From Taxillus chinensis (Eukaryota > Streptophyta > Magnoliopsida > Santalales > Loranthaceae), in NCBI GenBank assembly GCA_023512835.1, contig CM042092.1, positions 7,193,293 through 7,257,292 of the forward strand: a DNA stretch of 64,000 bases, read 5' to 3'. The position numbers and the translations under genes were made by a program. A model generated the notes under the pieces. That model worked only from the letters and a program-made list of their open reading frames with translations, was not told where the DNA came from and made no database searches. Each line of letters starts with the position of its first letter. The stretch's first letter is position 1. Shown piece after piece: positions 1-11,600 of this stretch.

Positions 1-540
1 ATTCCGTTAAGAATAAGTGGTTTTTTGTTTTTATGTTTTAATTTCATGACTTTTACTCTATTAAAATTAAAATTTGAATTATGATTTAAATTTAAAATTA
101 TAAAAAATTATTTTCTACATAGATTAGGTTTCAAACACTTTTTTTTTTTTAAAAAAAAGTGTTTAATTTATAGTTTTGACTTTAAAACTTAAATAAAGTA
201 AGGTGAATAAGAGATACGAGTGAGAGAGAGACAGAGAAAACATGAAAAATAAATACATAAAGTAATAAACTAAATACCACATAAAAATTGAGTGTGAATT
301 TAAATTCAGTTTGAGTTAAAGAAATAAATTTAAAAAGGCATGTACGTAGTTTTGTATAGCTTATTTTCAGCAAAATTCAATTTTAGAAAAACAAAAATAC
401 ACTTGGGCCTACTTAAATACATAATGGTATATTAAACTTAACTATTTCTAAAAACAATTATTGGTAATTTTTTTAAACCAGCTATGAATTGAATATTGTT
501 TTAGTCTTATATCTCTCAATCCCCCAAGAATAGAGCATCA

Positions 541-654
541 ATGGCAAACCATCGAGCAAGAGCCAAGGAGGCCTTCATTGATGACCACTTGAACCTCACC
601 GCTGACCTCTACTACTAAGCTATTGACATCAAACTCAAGAAGACCGCTTCACCG
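541..654 (+). pseudogene. SGT1-like N-terminal exon fragment, broken
   Basis: Reading from the ATG at 541 gives a peptide containing AKEAFIDDHLNLTADLYY, an in-frame TAA at 616-618, then AIDIKLKKTASP. This resembles the first TPR-like stretch of plant SGT1 co-chaperones, whose usual pattern is AKEAF-DD-F-LA-DLY--AI. The similarity stops at a GT (655) in a donor-like position, so this looks like one genomic exon rather than a processed copy. No TPR continuation, CS or SGS domain is visible in the following kilobase, and the stop interrupts the match. It is most likely a displaced, dead gene fragment. The family call rests on a short match recognised by eye. Confidence 0.5.
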
Positions 655-660
655 GTATCA

Positions 661-2190
661 TCTCTGTCTATATTTTTTGTAACCTTTGTTATTTGCTCAC
701 TAAGGCAAAGGAATTGAGTGACTTTCAAGTATTGTTTATCAATGATATCAATTCACTACAAACACAAATTAAGTGGTCATTTGATACTTGTTTTCATTCA
801 TATATTCCATTTTTATAATTTTCGTTCTTTATTAGAGTTTATGTTGAATTTTTAATTTTAAAAATAAATTCTATTTAATAAAATAGAAAATATATTTTTA
901 GAAATTAGGCCTCACCAAAATTTTAAAAATATAATATAATATAATAAATCAGGTAATAAAGCAAAGAATATATATATATATATATTACACTTTTCATTAA
1001 AATTAAATTTAAATTTAAAAATAAAAACATATTAAAAACAACATTTAATAACATATGCCAGACTTAAATATTAATCATATTAAATTATAACAAGATCCAC
1101 ATTTTCAAAATTTGAAAACAAAATTAAATGCATGTTTTACACATGTTTTAAATTCATATCTAGGTATCTAACCAAGTGAGAAGGGAGGTTGGTCAAATTT
1201 AAACCCTCCACTAGTAGTAAACTATAACGCTAGTTGAGGGAGAGATAAAAACATCTCTATTTCTACCAAGCTATAATGAATAACTAAAGCTAGTTTTAGC
1301 TTCCTATAATAGCATTTTAGCTAATGGTATTCCAATATTACTTCATCTATATTTTTACTTAAGTTTTATTTGTTCTAATTTACCCTTACCTTCTAAACCT
1401 TAGGTCTACTCTAATGGGGAAAGCATGCACGCAAACAGGGGGGGATGAGGAACGACAGTGCAACCAAAGGGAGAGGGAAGCGATGGGAGAGGAGGCAACA
1501 GGTGACGAGAAAGGGAAAGACAAGGAAGGAGGCAACATGCATTGGAAGGAGAAGGGGGCGATGATCGAGGGGTGAAGCCATGGACGCAAAGGGATGAGAA
1601 AGAAATAGAAAGGAAGGAATGCACAACGCTGTAGAGGGACATAAGATAGCAACGACTTAAATCGAAATAGTAAGAATAGTACAAACTTAACTAAACTCAT
1701 CCAGCAAAGCAAAAATTAAAATTATATTTATCCCTTTTTTACTTTTACTAATGATTTACCTAGTAATTAAAAAAAATTAAACCAAATATAACTTTTACTC
1801 TAATAATACCAAACAATTACTCAAGTTTTTCCAAATGAGCCATCACACATTACTAGTTCAAATTTTAACCTTTATTCAGATCGTACCAATTTTTTTTACG
1901 ACCCACAACTTTTAATTTCTATTTCAAAATCACAGAAGTACAAAACACCACCAAAGTGAAAAAAAAGGAAGATATGTTTACTTGTTTTAAATATTTTATA
2001 CCCAAACTATATTCAAATCTAGTATTAAAAAATGATTATTAGTAGAATTAGATACAACTTGTTTTATTTTATTTAACTATTGTTTCATATTGTTTCAGCC
2101 GACTCAACTCTCTTCCTTCTGCCACCATCACCTCCTCCAAAACATCCTCCTCCACGGCCAACTGGATGCAAGCAGGCAGTGCGCCGAACC
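661..2190. other. AT-rich spacer with a purine-rich island
   Basis: No coding region is recognised. About 760-1130 has the composition and motifs of the AT-rich dispersed repeat family seen elsewhere in this window. About 1425-1640 is a purine-rich, GC-richer block (runs of ggagaggag, gacgagaaag). It is flanked on the left by sequence resembling the left arm of the PIF-like element at 38651-39403 (for example the taatggtattccaat region against taatgtcactccaat), so it may be a diverged relative. Terminal repeats were not found here. Confidence 0.35.
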
Positions 2191-2200
2191 GATATGCAAC

Positions 2201-2398
2201 CACCTGATTTAACATAACACCCCGTTGCATTGACAGTTGAACACCGACCCAATACACAAAACTAGGAGACAAAACAAACAAAAGAAGAAAGAAAAAAAAC
2301 GTTAAGAATGATTGCAAGAAGCATTCAGAAACCACCAGATTTGACATAACACCCAGTTGCATTGACAGTAGAACAGCGACCCGGTATACAAACTAGGA
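2201..2398. repeat. Direct duplication of about 66 bp just downstream of LUG
   Basis: The segments 2201-2268 and 2333-2398 are alike. Both read ccacc/cacctgattt-acataacaccc, then gttgcattgacag, then gaaca-cgacc, then acaaa-ctagga. They are about 130 bases apart, with diverged sequence between. They lie 220-420 bases past the LUG stop codon, so they may belong to its 3' untranslated or flanking DNA. Confidence 0.7.
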
Positions 2399-2399
2399 T

Positions 2400-2620
2400 C
2401 AGCTCAAAATATGCCCATCACGACCTGAATTGATAATTTTATAGGACCCAGAAAGGAGAGCACAAACCCAAGCCAAAAGTACAAGTAGAAAAGTACAATT
2501 ACGTAAACAGACTACAAGAAAACAGCATTAACAGAGAAGAGCAGGAGGAAAAAGGCTAGCTGCAGTTGAGTTCCAAAATAGCAAAAACAGGAATGGCCTA
2601 TTCCCTGGGCACAAAAGCTA
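2400..2620 (-). other. Probable 3' untranslated region of LUG
   Basis: The stretch follows the TGA at 2621-2623 on the minus strand, has no open frame, and is T-rich in the sense direction. The end of transcription cannot be fixed from the sequence; no perfect AATAAA was identified close by. Confidence 0.45.
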
Positions 2621-5600
2621 TCACTTCCACAGCTTGACGATCTTGTCATGACTGGCTGAAGCAACCAATCCTGTGGCAGTTGATACGGCCAAGGAAGAAA
2701 TCAATCCATCGTGAGCTGGCAGAGTCATGGTCTTGTTCTCGGTCATGTTCCAGAGCTCCAAAGACTAACCAACAGTACAAAAATGTCAGAAGCAGAAAAA
2801 ACAATGTAAATGTTACTAATCAATGTAAATGGTTTTTTTAGGCTCTATCCACAATTTCTGAACCTTTGTTACTTAAACCTGACACCAATTCCAAGTTGGC
2901 TTCAATGTTGTTATTAGCAATATAAAACCTCAATCCCTAGTACCAACACTCCCAAACTTACAATGGAAAAAAGATCCCTTCGTCTTTAAAGAATATGATA
3001 GATCAACACAAGCGATTCTGATAAATATATCCTCTACAAGTCGGAATGAAGGTCGTGTTCAAAGCACGAAGAGCTCATTGAAAACAGCAAAAGAATAGGA
3101 CAAGGTTGCTAATCAAAAATAGGAAACATCATCTCTACTTAAGATCTATACTAAATCTAAATACGAAAAAAAATTAATATCTAAATAATGTTCATAATAC
3201 TAATTCCAACATTATTTCACGGGGTAAAACTAGTAGTAAGCTAAAAATGCATCTATAAGCTTTAGTTCAAAAGGGCATCGGATACCTATTTATAATTGAA
3301 AGTTTAGGTTCACTGGATCTAAAATATATGATGTCTGGATAATATATCTAGAGTTTCTTTATAGTTAATTTCCAAAATTATAATTAATGATTAGATGGTA
3401 TCAAGTTGTTAACCGCTAGGGCCTAGGAGAATTAACAGCCAAACATCAAAGGGATATAATGTGCATTCATGGTTAAGATGTGTTAGTGTCATATAGTAAC
3501 TACCAACGTATTCTGTCTCTATTGTCACTGCTGAATAATAGTGTCACTGGACTGCCACCGTCACTATCTCCTCAAAACCCTCCCACAATCCCTTCCCTTA
3601 TAATCCCATCCTCCCTTCTCCATTGTCCTAATTGACGACTTCAAAGAGCAACAATGCAGGGGGAAGGGTACTGGTGAGCAACTGCTTGGGACGTTACCAA
3701 GGTAGGGCTGGAATTTGGGTTGGGGTTTCAATAAAAATCTTGGAAAGGGGACAGAAGCATGAAGTTTATATATACCGATACATTAGCATGCCTAATTGGC
3801 ATATTGGCCAACGATGAAAGCTATGTTCATGGTGCAAAGAAAAACAACAGAAATATCAGAGTAAGCCAATTCCATAAAAATGACGGTCAAATTGGATCAA
3901 TTTAGTTGGTGCAGGCCAGTACTAATATGTGCGCCAATTGCCATTGGTAATGTTGACTCCCATTGCCACAACTTAAAGGCTAGTGATAGCGGATAACAAA
4001 GTTAGCCAGTTAAATAAGTGAGACTTACCTGGTAACAACCAATGACCAACAATGAAGGATATGCTGGATGAAAAACACAGGAATTGAATTTGTTGCCGTT
4101 GCAGCTCAAGTCATGAACACACCCTCCCTCACTTCCAGCTCTTAGTGTCCAGACTCTGACAGAGTCCTCGCAGACAGATGCAAGATATTCACCAGAAGAG
4201 TTCCAGCACACAGAAAGGATCGGTTTTGTGTGTCCCTGAGAATACAAAAATAATAGCATATAAGAAAAAAAAAAGGAACATGAATCAGACAAAGTCCAAG
4301 AGTTAAGGACTACAATCCAACAGAACAACCCAAAATATTACACAAATGAAAAATTGATGATAGTCTTCATAAGATAAAAGAATTAACCAAAGTGCACAGT
4401 ACTAAACATATTCCCCCAAATTGAAACATCAGATTCCTGCATTCAAATACTTGAATACTCATTTAGCGCTCGTTAAAACTTTTCATCACGATTGGGATGC
4501 ATAATCTACAGTACTAGGATTCACAAACCATCACACTCCCTTTTGGTCAGTCGAACCCTTTGCAGTCATCATTTTCATCATCACCGCTGCATCACCTTAA
4601 CGCCATCTTGCTTTGTCATCGCACCTCACCGTTGCAGCAACTGATATCATTGGATCCTGACCTCCATCTGTGTTGCGCCTGCTGTCGTCACCAAGAAGCT
4701 CCATCATGCCGAATTGTTACTGCACCTGAAACGTTGATGTTAACCCTTCCAGCAGCAACGTCAATTCTAAAAGCAATGGCAACAATAATCTCACATCCTC
4801 AATGTTGACCCTTCTTCCTCGCAACAGTCATGACAACCCTAGAAGCAACCACGACCTCGACCTCGACCAGTGACCCTGTACTACACCATCATGGAACCAT
4901 GGTGACAACTGTTGAATGAACAGTAGCAGTTACGCTTCCATTTCCAATTGAGTGAAGACCTGAGACTTTACCTTTTCTCTTTCGTTTCTCTAACTTTTTG
5001 GTCTAGCCTACATACATCTGGTGAAAGTTCTAGTGTGACTAGAAGTAAAGTGATGCACTCACGACTAATATTTCCACTTCCATGAAACTTGTGGAGCGGA
5101 TATTGATAGGCCAGTCATGTTATGCATTATGGAAGACGACAAATTCCAAAAATTAACAGGGGCATGGACTGTTTGAGCACCTTAATGCTCCATTACCTCT
5201 TACTACCGATCCCAGGTACAATGAGTGTGACAGTCGGTTGATAAATTCCCTTGATCTCTGTGTTCAGCATAATGTTGCTAATACTGATACAACGAATGAA
5301 TTGTGGGATACTTTGGCTGAATTATATTCTTCTTTGAATGATTTTTCATGTTTGTATGATGTTGTTCGTGGGTTGATGCGTTCAACTCAACCCGAAAAAT
5401 CACCACAAGATCATTTTGAGGAATATGTTGATGAATTTGATCCTTTGATGGCATATACTAGTTCTTGTTCTACCTTTCAGAAGCAATGAACCCAGTTTTA
5501 TATGATATATTATTTGCATAGTCTTGGACCCGAGTTTGATACTGCTACAAATCAAATCCTTTTTTATGACCATCTTCCATCACTTGGAGAGGTTCATCAT

Positions 5601-8600
5601 AGAGTTCTCCGTGCTTCTACTTGAGAGGAGTCTTCTCCCTTCTACCGATTCAGACTCTATTCAGCAAGCTGCTCTTTATGCACCACAGGGATCTACTTGA
5701 GAGGAGTCTTCTCCCTTCTACCGACTCAGACTCTATTCAGCAAGCTGCTCTTTATGCACCACAGGGATCTACTTGAAGGATGTGGCCGTGAGACAAATAC
5801 CTGTAATTATTGTGGTATTGTTGGCCATCTGCAAAGTTATTGACGGAAATTTCAAGCTGTCCAGGCATCACAAGGCATCTGGTTTGCTACAGCACACACA
5901 GTTACTAATGCTAGTCCCCTTGGATCTCTCCCTGACCAGGTTGGGGTGACTCTTACTGATGCTACCCGGAAAATGGTGTCATGTTTTCTGTTCATGGTCA
6001 AGGAATTACCCGTCTCACTGATAAGTTATCATTGTTATATATTTTACATACTATTGGCATGTTCTTTAGTATATTATCAAGTCAACCGAGCCTAGATATC
6101 CATTGCTTAGTAATCTTTTATCCTACTATCTTATACAGGATCTCTTGACGAAGAAGATTTTTGGTAGCGGGTATGTCTATGATGATATTTATCATCTGGG
6201 GCACTCTGCTAGTTCATTGGCCTCGGTGAAAGAGTCTAACGCTCTTGACCTTTACATTTGCCTGGGTTATCCTTCTATGTCCATGTTGCATTCATCATTC
6301 CTCATTGAGTATCCTTCCAAGAACTCGTGCACCATTTAATCTTGTTCACTTCGATATTTGAGAACCTAGACCCGTCTTATCTCATCTGGGATTTCAGAAT
6401 TTTATATTATGAATAGATAATTATACTCGGATATCTTTTGTTTATTCTCCACTTTTTATTATTTTTATCTCTATACAAACTCGATTTCATACTAATATAC
6501 AAATTTTGCAATATGATCAAGAGGGGGAATAGATGTCTAAGCAATTTCATCAATTTTAGAGAGAGAGCAAGGTTATTCTTCATAGTCATTTTTATTGCTT
6601 CTTGATACTGCTTGTGCCCTTGCTATTTTGGGGCTGAAGCTCTCCTTACCGCCTGTTATCTCATTAATCAAATGGCTTTGTCACATTAAAAGGTGCTAGC
6701 CCTACTAGTCTTCTATATCCATAATGTCAACCATGCCCTCTTCCCTTACTATGGTTGTACTTGTTTTAACATCCTCCAGTCTCAAAACTTTCTTTATCTG
6801 CCCTTCAATGAGTGTTCCTAGGTTATTCCAAAGTATCCAAAGGCTACCTATGTTTACCCTCATGAGTTGGGCCGAGTACTTCTCATGTCAACTTGCTCAA
6901 TCATCACCCTTTTCTGGTTCTCCTATCCACCCCCCCCCCCCCTTCTTCCTCTACCTCTTCGGTTTGTAGTTCGCTTGAGATTATTATTATATATCCATCC
7001 ATATTTTTCGTTACTGTTTCCTTCATCACCACCGATGTATGCCACCTTTTGAGCATGAGGATCAAAGTTTTGAGCTTGTTCATGATATACCGATTGCTAC
7101 TCATCGTGGCTATCATTCTTGCCATGAAAGCCTTCTATTTACACAATTTTATAAAAGATTATCAGTGACTTTACAGACATTTAGAGCCAATATTGATACT
7201 ATTTCATAACCTATCTCTTATTCTACAAAAGAGGAGCTGCGTGCTCTTGCACATTCCCCCATGTGAGATCTTGTTATTCCATCTTCTCGTGCTCCTATTA
7301 TTGGTTATCAATGGGTTTATGATATTATGGTTCATCCTGATGGAATTCATTTGAAAGCCCATCTTGCGGATAAAGGTCATGCTTAGACTTATGGAAGTGA
7401 TTAATTTGAGAAGTTCTTGTTTGTGTCTCATTCTTTCCATGGCAACTACACATTCTTGGTCCTTGCATCAACTATAGACATAAAAAAAATGCTTTCTTAC
7501 ATGTTGACTTGACGGAGGATGCATACATAGAGAAACCTCCTGAGTTTGCAGCTAAGGGTAGAGGTTTGTAAGTTGCAACACTTTTTATATGGTTTGAAGT
7601 AATCCTTGGTTTGGCTAATTTAGCACTGTGGTATGTAATTTTGGTTTGTCTCAAACGCAAAAAGATTATTGTGAACATCCATACTTTGGGAGATAATCTC
7701 TAATTATTATTAAGAATGTTTTATTAATGACGTGTACAGTCGGTCTTTTTGACTATAATTAAATTTAATTTGAAGTTTAAAAAATCAGAGAACAATTTAG
7801 AATTTTTTGATAATTTAATAAAATTAAAGTAAAAGAAATAAGAATTAAACTAGGTGTTTTTGAAAACTTAGAGAAGGGGACATGAATTTAATAATAGAGA
7901 GATATTTAAGGAGGGACAGGACAAACACACCCAACAAATTTATTAACACAATCACCAATGATGAAAATTAACTAAGATATCCCTATAAAAATAAAACAAA
8001 TAAGCATAATAATATTAAAAAATAAATAAAATGTTCAAATAATATTATTTAAATATAAATACTTCTCAGAATTATTCGAGCATAAATATAATATTTGAAC
8101 ATTTATTTTTAAATAAATATAATAATAAAATTAAATAAGTGTGTTCGAATAAGATTATTAATCAAATATTATAAAAAAAATTAGATATTTTTATAATTTC
8201 ACATAATATTAAAAATGATATGTAAATGTGTTGATCATTTGTGTTAGTGTGAGTATCCTTTTCTCAATAAGCCGTTTTATATTTTACACACATAATTTGA
8301 GACCTAGCTATCGGACCATAGTGGCCATAGCCCTAGCCCCACCGCTACAAATGAGCACTACAGCCAACATGTGAAATTTAAAAAGGAAAAAATGGCGCCG
8401 CAGCCAGATCTTTATTTGGGCCTTTTTGTTCCATGGGCCGTTTTCTGTGTAACTTTTCAATACGAACTTAATTTTAATGTTTCGAAGAATTTTAGAAGGC
8501 TCTTGGACTATATTTCGTACACACTGTTTTAATGATTATTTCTTTAAAAATGTGAACTTAGATAAATTTAAAATTATTTAATTTAAAATTTTTAATTTAA

Positions 8601-11600
8601 AAAACTATTTCTAAATATCTTCTGTTTTCAAATCTAAACTTAATTCTATTGGAGATTCAAATAATTTTTTTACTTTTTTTCTATTTTATTACTCTTATCC
8701 ATCAAATATTATTATTTAGTCAATTTTTTTGGCCTAATTTTTAATATACATTTTTTCCTGTCAAATACAAATTATTTTAAATTACAATTGAATATGAATT
8801 CTAACAAAAAATAAAAAAATAAAATATAAAAATCAAAACTCGTACCAAACATACCCCTGTTTACTATAAATTATATTTAACATTTGTTGCCATGATAATT
8901 GAGCATTGGTTTTCATGATAACTGGGCATTCATTGCCTTTGGCATTTGTTGCCATGATAATTGTATTTCTGGTGTCTTGGTTTGCTCGTCACTATAAGAG
9001 AGAAGCCAATGTTCCCCCTGACTGCAATTAACCTCCCCTAGTCAATCCTCTCTCTGGATAGCAATCAACCCTCCCCCAATGACCGATATACTGCCCTAAC
9101 TTGTATAATCTGACACCCTCAATGGAATCCTAGTTGTATTCTCTCAATGGAATAACAATAAAGTATTCATTCTTTTCAACCAAAACCATAGACAACCCAC
9201 CTGAATTGATGTGAGATACGTATCCTTAAAACATCACCCTTGGAATCTCCTTGACAGCAGTGACTCTATCTATCGTAATAGATAAGGCCCAATTAGCCCA
9301 TGGTAAAAGATTTCAGGAAAGAATGAAAATTCTACTATTATAGGTAAGGGGGAGTCCTTAACTCCTAATTTAGGTGAGGGAAGGTCTTTAGCTTCCCTTA
9401 ATTCTAATCATATAGTAGTTAAATCAAGTAAAAGTCAGAGGCCAACTTGGATGTTTGACAAATAATATGCAAGATGAGATGCTACTCTCAAATCTAATTC
9501 TCCTTTCAATGACACGATTATGCCATCAAAAGATTCTTTTGAGATTGATCATGTGATACAAATTTATACTAAGATATAAATTTCCATTGCGGTACTTAAC
9601 TCTTCACCTATAGTTTAAAATTCAAATGATATCTTATCTTATAACTCTATAAGTTCAGACAATCCTGTAAGTCGAATGTATCCTCTTCATGACCATAAAA
9701 AACCTGATAGATTAGGTTTTTCAAAATCATCTTCTAATAATGTTTATCCTATTTTTGATTTCATCTCGTATCATCGTCTGTTTAAATCTCACCATGCTTT
9801 TGCCCTTCAGTTGTCTTTTATATCCATTCCTAGTCATTTTCAGGAAGCTCTTAAAGATCCCAAATGGAAGTTTGCTATGGTGAAGAAAATGAAAACCCTT
9901 TTGAAGAATTTCACTTGAGAACTGGTTAAGTTATCGCGAGGTAAAAATACAATGGAATGCAAATCAGTGTTTACAGTGAAGTATACGTCAGATGGGACAA
10001 TTGAAAGATACAATGCCAGATTAATTACCAAAGGTTACACGCAAACGTATGAGATAGCCTATGCTCCTGTGACTAAGATAAGTATTGTTTGAATTATTTT
10101 ATCCCTTGTAGCTAATTTAGACTAGTCATTATGCCAATTTGATGTGATTTCTTTGTCTAATGCAAAAGCTAAATATCATGCTCTTTATCATACTACTCAA
10201 GAGCTCACATGGCTACATATTCTTTTGCAAGACCTTGATTATAACCCTCAAAAGTCAGTGATGCTCTTTTGTACCAACACGGTTGCCATCGAGATAGCTA
10301 ATAATCCAGTACAATATAATCGTACCAATCATATTGAACTCGACAAGAATTACATCAGTTTCCTATATTAAGAGAGCATATCAATTGGATGATATGAGAA
10401 CTCATGCAGTTACTAGTGCTTATTTTCATATAACTTTATCGAAGTTAAGAATGTGTGATATCTTTGAGCCAACTTGAGAGGGAGAATTGAAAAAAATTCT
10501 TAATTAGTTATCATATATTTGTAATTATGTAATTTAAGTTTCTTTCCTAATCTAGGTCTCTTAATTGTGTGTATATATGTGCGTATATAATCTAGGTTTC
10601 TTTATTATTTTCAACTGGCTGCATCACACATGAATGTCTTAACACTAGGAAATGATGTGCCCATACTATGCACTTTATTTAGAGGGCCGCTATCCACAAC
10701 ATATGCAAACCCAATGTCTAATCTATGACATGAAGGCTGGTTTGGATTAGCATCTCCGAAGTTTGTACCCAACCTAACCTCCAATATCCTACCCTCCTTG
10801 CCACCTGACAAAAACCACGGTTGGTCCACCCACCAGATCTGGAGCCAAGGTCGGCAGTTTCACCTCCCTAGTAACCAACCACCTCTACCCACAAACCACA
10901 ACCAAGGCATGCCAACCAATGACACCTGACAAGGAGCTCTAGGGGCAACCACAAATGACCAGTTACCACGAGCCATCACATGGACCCCATGGGGGATGCC
11001 CTTTGCTAACTGGGAGATAGCCACAAACGAACTCAAACGGCACATTAGAGATCTTGAACCACCTTCCCTGTCCAAAATGTTGATTGTCTTATGCCAACCA
11101 CTCCCGAGCAAATAAAACATCACAAAACAATCATGACAGTCCCACCACAGGGTCAACAACATTATCCCATGGCTGGTACAACGGTGTGGGTTCCAGGTCC
11201 TTCCTTCCACAATGCAAGCCAAGTCTCCGTGAAACACTCCAAATCCTCATCGCGAACCCATATCAATGTTTGCGGAACCTTGCTCCACTATAAAGGCTAT
11301 CATTGCAAAAGTCAATCACAAACTTGCAGCTCTTCTGCTCTACCCGAAGGAGTCGTCGAGTGTGGTTCAACCACCCCATTCTCTTCTCTGGGTTCAAAAA
11401 TTTGGGCAATTGATGCTACAAACCAACTACTTCATATTAGTGTGTATAATTGTAGTCATCGTTTTATAATACTGCATCCAGATCCATTATTGTTTCTCTT
11501 GAAATACTCGACACAGTTAGAGAATATACACAATGGAAGGCAGTACTTCACACAAATTGCGGACCTACAAATTAACAGCTTAATAAAAACTTTCTTTGTG

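Larger units (their letters stand above)
4540..7690 (+). mobile_element. Ty1/copia retrotransposon relic A
   Basis: Fragments of a copia polyprotein appear in the right order on the plus strand, antisense to LUG. They are a gag (UBN2-type) stretch around 5100-5490, a zinc knuckle at 5802-5840, a GAG-pre-integrase stretch at 6120-6340, an integrase tail around 6780-6860 (reads [12 protein letters not shown]), and an N-terminal reverse transcriptase piece at 7290-7660 (reads IGYQWVYDI). All are broken by stops and frame changes. Neither LTR was identified, and the part after the early reverse transcriptase is missing. Confidence 0.85.
9190..10614 (+). mobile_element. Ty1/copia retrotransposon relic B (internally deleted)
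   Basis: At 9676-10100 the plus strand encodes the start of a copia reverse transcriptase domain: [12 protein letters not shown], then [12 protein letters not shown], a stop, then [20 protein letters not shown] and ITKGYTQ. At about 10140 it jumps directly into RNase H sequence (10144-10371), with [20 protein letters not shown] and [16 protein letters not shown]. The catalytic reverse transcriptase core is missing. A purine tract (gagggagaa) at about 10479 resembles a polypurine tract and precedes a probable short 3' LTR. The relic is antisense to LUG. Confidence 0.83.

Noticed and set aside
1386..1712. Overlapping minus-strand frames of up to 108 codons
   Set aside because: They come from a purine-rich block that rarely forms stops; no domain or codon pattern supports a gene.
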